Part shown: positions 59,600 through 64,000 of the stretch, in pieces
Layout: the number at the start of each line of letters is the position of its first letter
Numbering within the stretch: position 1 is the stretch's first letter
Assembly (NCBI GenBank): GCA_020091685.1
Contig: CM034607.1
Coordinates: 7,809,465-7,873,464 of the forward strand
DNA from: Lutjanus erythropterus
Lineage: Eukaryota; Chordata; Actinopteri; Lutjaniformes; Lutjanidae
Length of the DNA: 64,000 nt
Direction of reading: 5' to 3'
Made by a program: the position numbers and the translations under genes
Notes under the pieces: model-generated
The model's input: the letters and a program-made list of their open reading frames with translations, nothing else
The model's database searches: none
Told to the model about the DNA's origin: nothing

Positions 59600-60110
59600 T
59601 TCATGTTGACTTTGTGAATTGAACCTCGTGTGCATAAAGGAGAAAATGTGTCTTGCGTACATCCAAATGGAGTCGGCGCAGATAAGGAGGAGATTAGAAT
59701 AAAATTCATTCCTGTTATCGAGGCAGGATTATCCCAGCAGGAGCCCTGGGGGCAGACGCTTTCTGTCGGACCCCCCCGCTCACTGTGCTCGATCACCATT
59801 CAAACCTGTGAATGATCCCAGGATGTGTGCCTCATCCGGCTGACTACTGTCGCACGGCTGCTAGAATACAGTATGAAACCTGCCCTGTTTTGTATTCACT
59901 GCACTGTATTTATTTAACCTTTTAAATTATGGTAATTAATTGCAAATGATGATGACTTTGCAATTTATTTGCTGGCCTGAGCTGACATAATATATATGAA
60001 GATAAACAAGAGGAATTAATTTTGCTGATGCATTCAAATGTGTATGATTTTAGCAATATAAAACAGTACGTTGTTATATGCTAAAGGAAACATCCTTCTT
60101 TAAGTTTTCC
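59600..60110. promoter_or_regulatory. Candidate conserved non-coding block
   Basis: No transposon sequence is recognisable. Near 59925-59975 the sequence contains ggtaattaattgcaaatg followed by tgcaatttatttgc, an ATTTGCAAT-like POU variant beside ATTA cores. The left part is CpG-containing (gagtcggcgcagataagg). Several 61-73 codon frames overlap but show no domain. Regulatory function is inferred. Confidence 0.4.
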
Positions 60111-60428
60111 TTAAGAAGTCAGATATAGTAAGTTCTTTTCTTTACTGTTCAAGCTTCCCATCTGTCTTCAGTCTGACTCCCAGCTGTCAGGACAGGTGAG
60201 GCTGAGACATGATTGGAAAGGCTGCCCAGCTTTATTAGGTTCTGTTGAGTAAATGTTCTCTGCAGTAAAAAGAGAATCAGCAGCCCAAAGAAATCATCTT
60301 GAGAGGACTTGGAGAATCATGGGTTTTCATCTTTTAATTAAATATCGGCAATATTTTTATGTGAAAATTCTAAAGAAGGAAATAAACAAATTGCTCACTC
60401 AGTGAAAGCTTTTGTAATTGTCCTTTCG
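60110..60428. other. Intergenic DNA, nothing identified
   Basis: No feature recognised before the hairpin and helicase-derived copy. Confidence 0.5.
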
Positions 60429-60430
60429 TT

Positions 60431-60458
60431 CCTTCCTGCAAAAAAATATGCAGGAAGG
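60431..60458. repeat. 10-bp hairpin (ccttcctgca/tgcaggaagg)
   Basis: Perfect 10-bp arms separated by an A-rich 8-base loop, located just upstream of the helicase-derived copy. It may be part of that element's border or chance. Confidence 0.6.
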
Positions 60459-60464
60459 GAAAGT

Positions 60465-60660
60465 ATTTCTTCATTGAAAGAAGAGCAAAAAGCAGCACTG
60501 CTGACTGTTTTTTTTTTTTTTTAATGAAAGTGTTTCATCTGATTTCTTTATCTGTTAAACTTAGTGATTTTTGAAAGTGCCTGCCCTTTTCCAAACAGTC
60601 TCTAAGGATGACTTCCCAGATGGTTCTGTGTAACAAACCATAAGGAGTGTCAGATTACAG
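60465..60660 (+). pseudogene. RecQ-like helicase-derived element, copy 3
   Basis: The plus strand reads SLKEEQKAALLT (60471-60506), the same Q-motif region as copy 1. After a T-run and a decayed stretch comes gaaagtgcctgccctttt through gatggttctgtgtaacaaac, which matches the segment downstream of the break in copy 1 (8330-8400 on the opposite strand). Copies 1 and 3 thus share the same deleted structure and not only the helicase part. No intact frame. Confidence 0.55.
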
Positions 60661-61258
60661 GTACTCAGCCCCCCAACAGGTGTAGGGAAAAAAATGCACA
60701 TTTCGGTGTCAAAAAAAAGTAGATTGTTTAAAAATGATTAAAAATAAGTACTTTGTACCAGAGCAATGAGATGCAGTAGTTGTTTCCATGGAAACACAGC
60801 TAGCACACTACAAAGACGGAGTCTGTAGGAGTCCAACAACCCCGCCCCACTCCACCTACGTGAGGCAACACTTCTGTAACCCGTGAATTTAAGCCATAAT
60901 AATCTGATGAGGTGGGCACTGTGTAGGAGCAGCTTTTAGCTCACTGTTTTGGTTGTATGGCCCACAATTCTCCTGTCTTACTTCAGTCATGCCGTTCTCA
61001 TCAGGGGTGTTTCCAGCAGGAGAAGACAGCTGCTTTCAGCAAAAAGCTTGACCAGCAGACAGACAAAGTTTTCAAAGTTTTCAGCGTTGAACTATGTGGA
61101 GCATTTATGATAGCAGTTACATGAAAAACCATAAGGTAACCAAAACGCAAGTGAACGTTGTTTGGTTGTTGGTTGTTGGTTGTTACTTGGTGTCTCCTTG
61201 ATGTGTAAATAGGCAAATTTTTGCTAACATGTTAGCCATACCAAGATCTCTGAGGTGA
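60660..61258. other. Intergenic DNA, nothing identified
   Basis: Contains short frames and a ttggttgttggttgttggttgtt simple repeat in pieces at about 61159-61182. No gene. Confidence 0.5.
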
Positions 61259-61260
61259 AG

Positions 61261-61307
61261 AAAAAGCAAAACTGAACAGATGTTTATTTATGTCATAGAG
61301 AAACAGT
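61261..61307 (+). repeat. 47-bp perfect inverted repeat, left arm
   Basis: Starts aaaaagcaaaactgaacag and ends gagaaacagt. It is an exact reverse complement of 61867-61913 across a 559-bp spacer. No trace of the two arms' similarity extends beyond them. No target duplication was found just outside. Confidence 0.9.
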
Positions 61308-61866
61308 GATTACATGTCAAAGTGATTACAGTTTATCAACCTAAAGGCTTTTCACACTGCATTCAGCCTCTGGCCAAGAGAGTTTTCACACAAGCACAAT
61401 TCTGGCACATTCAAAAGTAGGCTAACCTCGGCTTTAGCAGAGGCACAGCGTGAGGGTTGGGTGAGGGTTAAGGGTAGCCCTGGTTTAAGAGTATGCAGCG
61501 TTAAAAGCCTTCTAGGGGTTTTAAATGTGGGAAAACATTTTAGGAGTGCTTGAGAAAATTGCAGTTTGACACTAACATACTTACTTTGACCAAAATTTGA
61601 TCGTTCGCTCACAAGGTCCATTTACTAGCTGTTTTGGAGCCATCCATCAGGTAAATTACTCCTGCCAATGTCAAAAATAAACCCTGAAGCCCAACTTTTA
61701 AACCAGCATGGACAAGACGTTCTGAAAATTCCTCTGAAAAAAAAGTATATTTGAGCATCTACAATTCCATGAGAACTCAGTCTGCTAATTATGATTATGT
61801 GACATGACTGAAAGCTCCTGAACAGCTACAATATCAACCTCTTGATGAGATTATTTTATCAAAATT
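61308..61866. other. Spacer between the 47-bp inverted arms
   Basis: The spacer has no recognised gene. An 89-codon minus frame (61352-61621) has no known domain. If the arms are transposon ends, this is the body of a non-autonomous element of 653 bp. Confidence 0.45.
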
Positions 61867-61913
61867 ACTGTTTCTCTATGACATAAATAAACATCTGTTC
61901 AGTTTTGCTTTTT
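61867..61913 (-). repeat. 47-bp perfect inverted repeat, right arm
   Basis: Exact reverse complement of 61261-61307. Perfect identity over 47 bp means either a young insertion or ongoing correction between the arms. Confidence 0.9.
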
Positions 61914-63640
61914 TGCACTGAGGCTACGTTTCCTTTCCAACAAAACACATTAGTGAGTGACACTGTGCATCTTGTTACTGCTATCTCTTGTATAAAGAAG
62001 GAAGAGAGGAATATTGTGTTTATTGGTTTATTCATAGCGGCAGAGCCACTCCATAACAGGGTATCAAAAGTTCACATAAACAGCTTAACCTGAAGAAGAC
62101 CTTAACTGGAGTGAAGCCAGTAGCTAAGTTTCTGTGAGCATGTAAACACAGCCGATGACTCCTCTCTCGAAGTAAACGACATTTCATATATAGTTCCTTT
62201 CTATTGACTGCCTCCTCCGCAAAAAATCCAGACTTATTGTTTTCCTCCTTGGCAGTGACTGCGTGCCTTCAACAACAGGTCACACTCAAGGATTTTTATT
62301 AAGTTTCATCTACTTGAGGCTTATTTAAACTCTCAAAAAGAGATCACAGTGTGTCATGGGGAGAAATGAGTCTGGAATAACTTATTAAAAGCTCAACTTA
62401 AGACAGAAGCCGAGAACGTTCCTAAGTCGTTGCATTGTCTGAGGTTATTGATTACATATGTCAAAATCTGACGGAAGATAAAGAGTCACACGTACAGTAC
62501 ATTCATATCAAAAGAACCTGATGCTAAATTTAAGGGGTGAGCAGAAATAGAGATGAGAGATGATATGGCTTCTATTCATAGAAAGAAGCTCAGCAGTAGC
62601 TTGTCATGTTGAGAAATAAGGAATATAATAGCTGCTAAACTGAGAAGCCTATAAAGTTTCACTCCCAAAAGTTGTAAATTATTGATATCATGATATAAAA
62701 AGGCTAAGAATCTAAAGCCTTGCTAGCAGTCCCTAAAGGCTGCAATGCCTGTAACATCTTACAGTGTTGAAGACACTACAAAATAGGAAAAAGGGGCTTT
62801 ACACTGATTGTTGAGCTATCTTAAAGGGCAGGTCCGTTATTTTTTTGTTTTTTTTTTGTAACCTTGAATATCACTCTGTAGCTTACTATTAGTATTCATT
62901 ATGTATCATAATCCAAACATTCATGTTTTGGTCTAAGAATGTATATTTTGGCATTAAAATGCTATGTTCCTGACCCTTCTACAAACTTTTTCTCACATGA
63001 TGTGATGTTCTGCATGGTGATGTTGCTGTATAAACCCCCTGATGTTGAAGGACCGACATTTAAAAATGGCCACCTGTCAAAGTTAAGTCCAAACAAACAG
63101 GGGGCACTGTATCACCTGCTGCTCAGTACACTCTCTGCTGTAGCTTTAGCTGGAGCTAGCCTCCTAGCTGCCATTAGGCTCTAGTATGACTGCCTGTGCG
63201 TTTTGTACCGGAATGTATTCACACATACAATGGTTCTCGCTTGTTCTTTTGCCTCTCCGCTGATAAACAGACCAGAAGTTGCTGGAGAAAAAAAAAATCA
63301 AACATCATCAGGTAAGATGTTTCAAGGGACGGCCACGTTGGTGATGTTTGCTGAACCACCACAAACCTACAACAAGCTATGACTTTCTTGACTTGCAAAA
63401 CTTTCTTTTAAATTGACACATGTAACAGGGACAAAAAAAAAAAGTTACAAGATGTGTGGTGGTGTGTATGTCCACACTGAGTAGAAGGGGGAGGGGAAGG
63501 GTTACAGACACACAGCACAGTGAGCACAGGAACAGGAGGGAGGGAGACGAGAGAGAACATGCGCTACAGGCAGAGGCAACGGGCTGGAAAGGTGAGAAAT
63601 TAGGCTTGTTCGAGATGAACTGCGTCTCGCCTGGAAAATA
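61914..63640. other. Intergenic DNA, nothing firmly identified
   Basis: A fish-repeat-like start, ttaaagggcaggtccgtta, lies at 62821. The part at 63020-63190 includes taaaaatggccacctgtca and a Leu/Ala-rich 81-codon frame without a domain. No exon is supported. Confidence 0.45.
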
Positions 63641-64000
63641 GACGAGATCAGGCGGCCGCAGCAGGAGGTGGTGACGAAAATCTGCAGTCAAGTTGGACAG
63701 TTTTCAACAAACTTAAGAGAGAATAGAGGAAGAGACACTAACATCCGGTTAGATCACCTGTAGGTTACCTGTAGTCTGCAGACCACGTTCATAGCTGAAG
63801 AATTAAAGTGCGTTCTTTATCACTGATTGAAGTTAAAATAGAAGAGATCCTCCTTCTGTCACATGTAACGTCTGTTCTTTTATCTGCCTTGTAAAGCACT
63901 TTGTTACTGTTATTCTGATAAGTCATATATATAATCTTTGTTATTATCAGACACTAAATATCTGCTTGTTGACAGATTAAAACTTAATTGCACAACAGAA
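63641..64000 (-). repeat. Dispersed repeat, member 2 of an inverted pair (runs off the window)
   Basis: Reverse complement counterpart of 51995-52350: gacgagatcaggcggccgc at the left, ctgttcttttatctgcct and tatctgcttgttgacaga toward the end. The window ends inside or at its edge. The pair is in opposite orientation about 11.3 kb apart. Confidence 0.7.

Overview
The window reads as intergenic or intronic DNA from a teleost (ray-finned) fish, probably a percomorph. It is AT-rich. No open reading frame exceeds about 160 codons, and none looks like a conserved cellular protein. It carries long (GT)n microsatellites and many repeat types that I recognise from fish genomes: hAT-type DNA elements, a Tc1-like transposon, L2-like LINE fragments, a tRNA-type SINE tail, LTR-like segments and several short non-autonomous elements. 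The species assignment is inference from these repeats. I see no complete protein-coding gene, tRNA, rRNA or CRISPR array.

Layout. 1-6.2 kb: mostly unannotated AT-rich DNA with one hAT-like element (3094-3631). 6.2-11.5 kb: first copy of a TTAA-flanked repeat family, an enhancer-like block with an octamer site (7380-7830), a RecQ-helicase-derived fragment (about 8296-8790), a SINE tail and a solo-LTR candidate. 12.2-14.0 kb: a decayed Tc1-like transposon split by an LTR-like insertion. 14.2-18.2 kb: enhancer-like blocks plus the second repeat-family copy; the third lies at 18.4-18.9 kb. 18.9-24.5 kb: microsatellite and decayed repeats. 24.8-29.1 kb: the cleanest enhancer-like stretch, interrupted by a 38-40 bp minisatellite with a 113-bp higher-order period (27782-28252). 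30.7-38.2 kb: fourth repeat-family copy, a possible orphan exon (32099-32264), a broken integrase, a minus-strand L2-like reverse-transcriptase fragment, and a plus-strand LINE fragment into which a hAT element has inserted. 39.6-51.1 kb: fifth repeat-family copy and several hAT elements, three of them with identifiable 8-bp target duplications. 51-64 kb: an inverted pair of dispersed repeats, further short DNA elements, a TA-flanked element with a 56-bp internal tandem array (56010-56874), a third helicase-derived copy, and a 47-bp perfect inverted repeat (61261/61913).

There is no operon-like cooperation between genes here. The window records successive transposon insertions, with gaps of low-repeat, homeodomain/POU-site-rich DNA that resembles the developmental enhancers of gene deserts. 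The observations most worth following are the TTAA-flanked family carrying both a TATA box and a polyadenylation signal, the helicase-derived copies sharing one internal structure, the 56-bp array, the 47-bp inverted repeat, and the integrase fragment with an apparent small intron. Family names rest on motif recognition by eye; no database search was possible.
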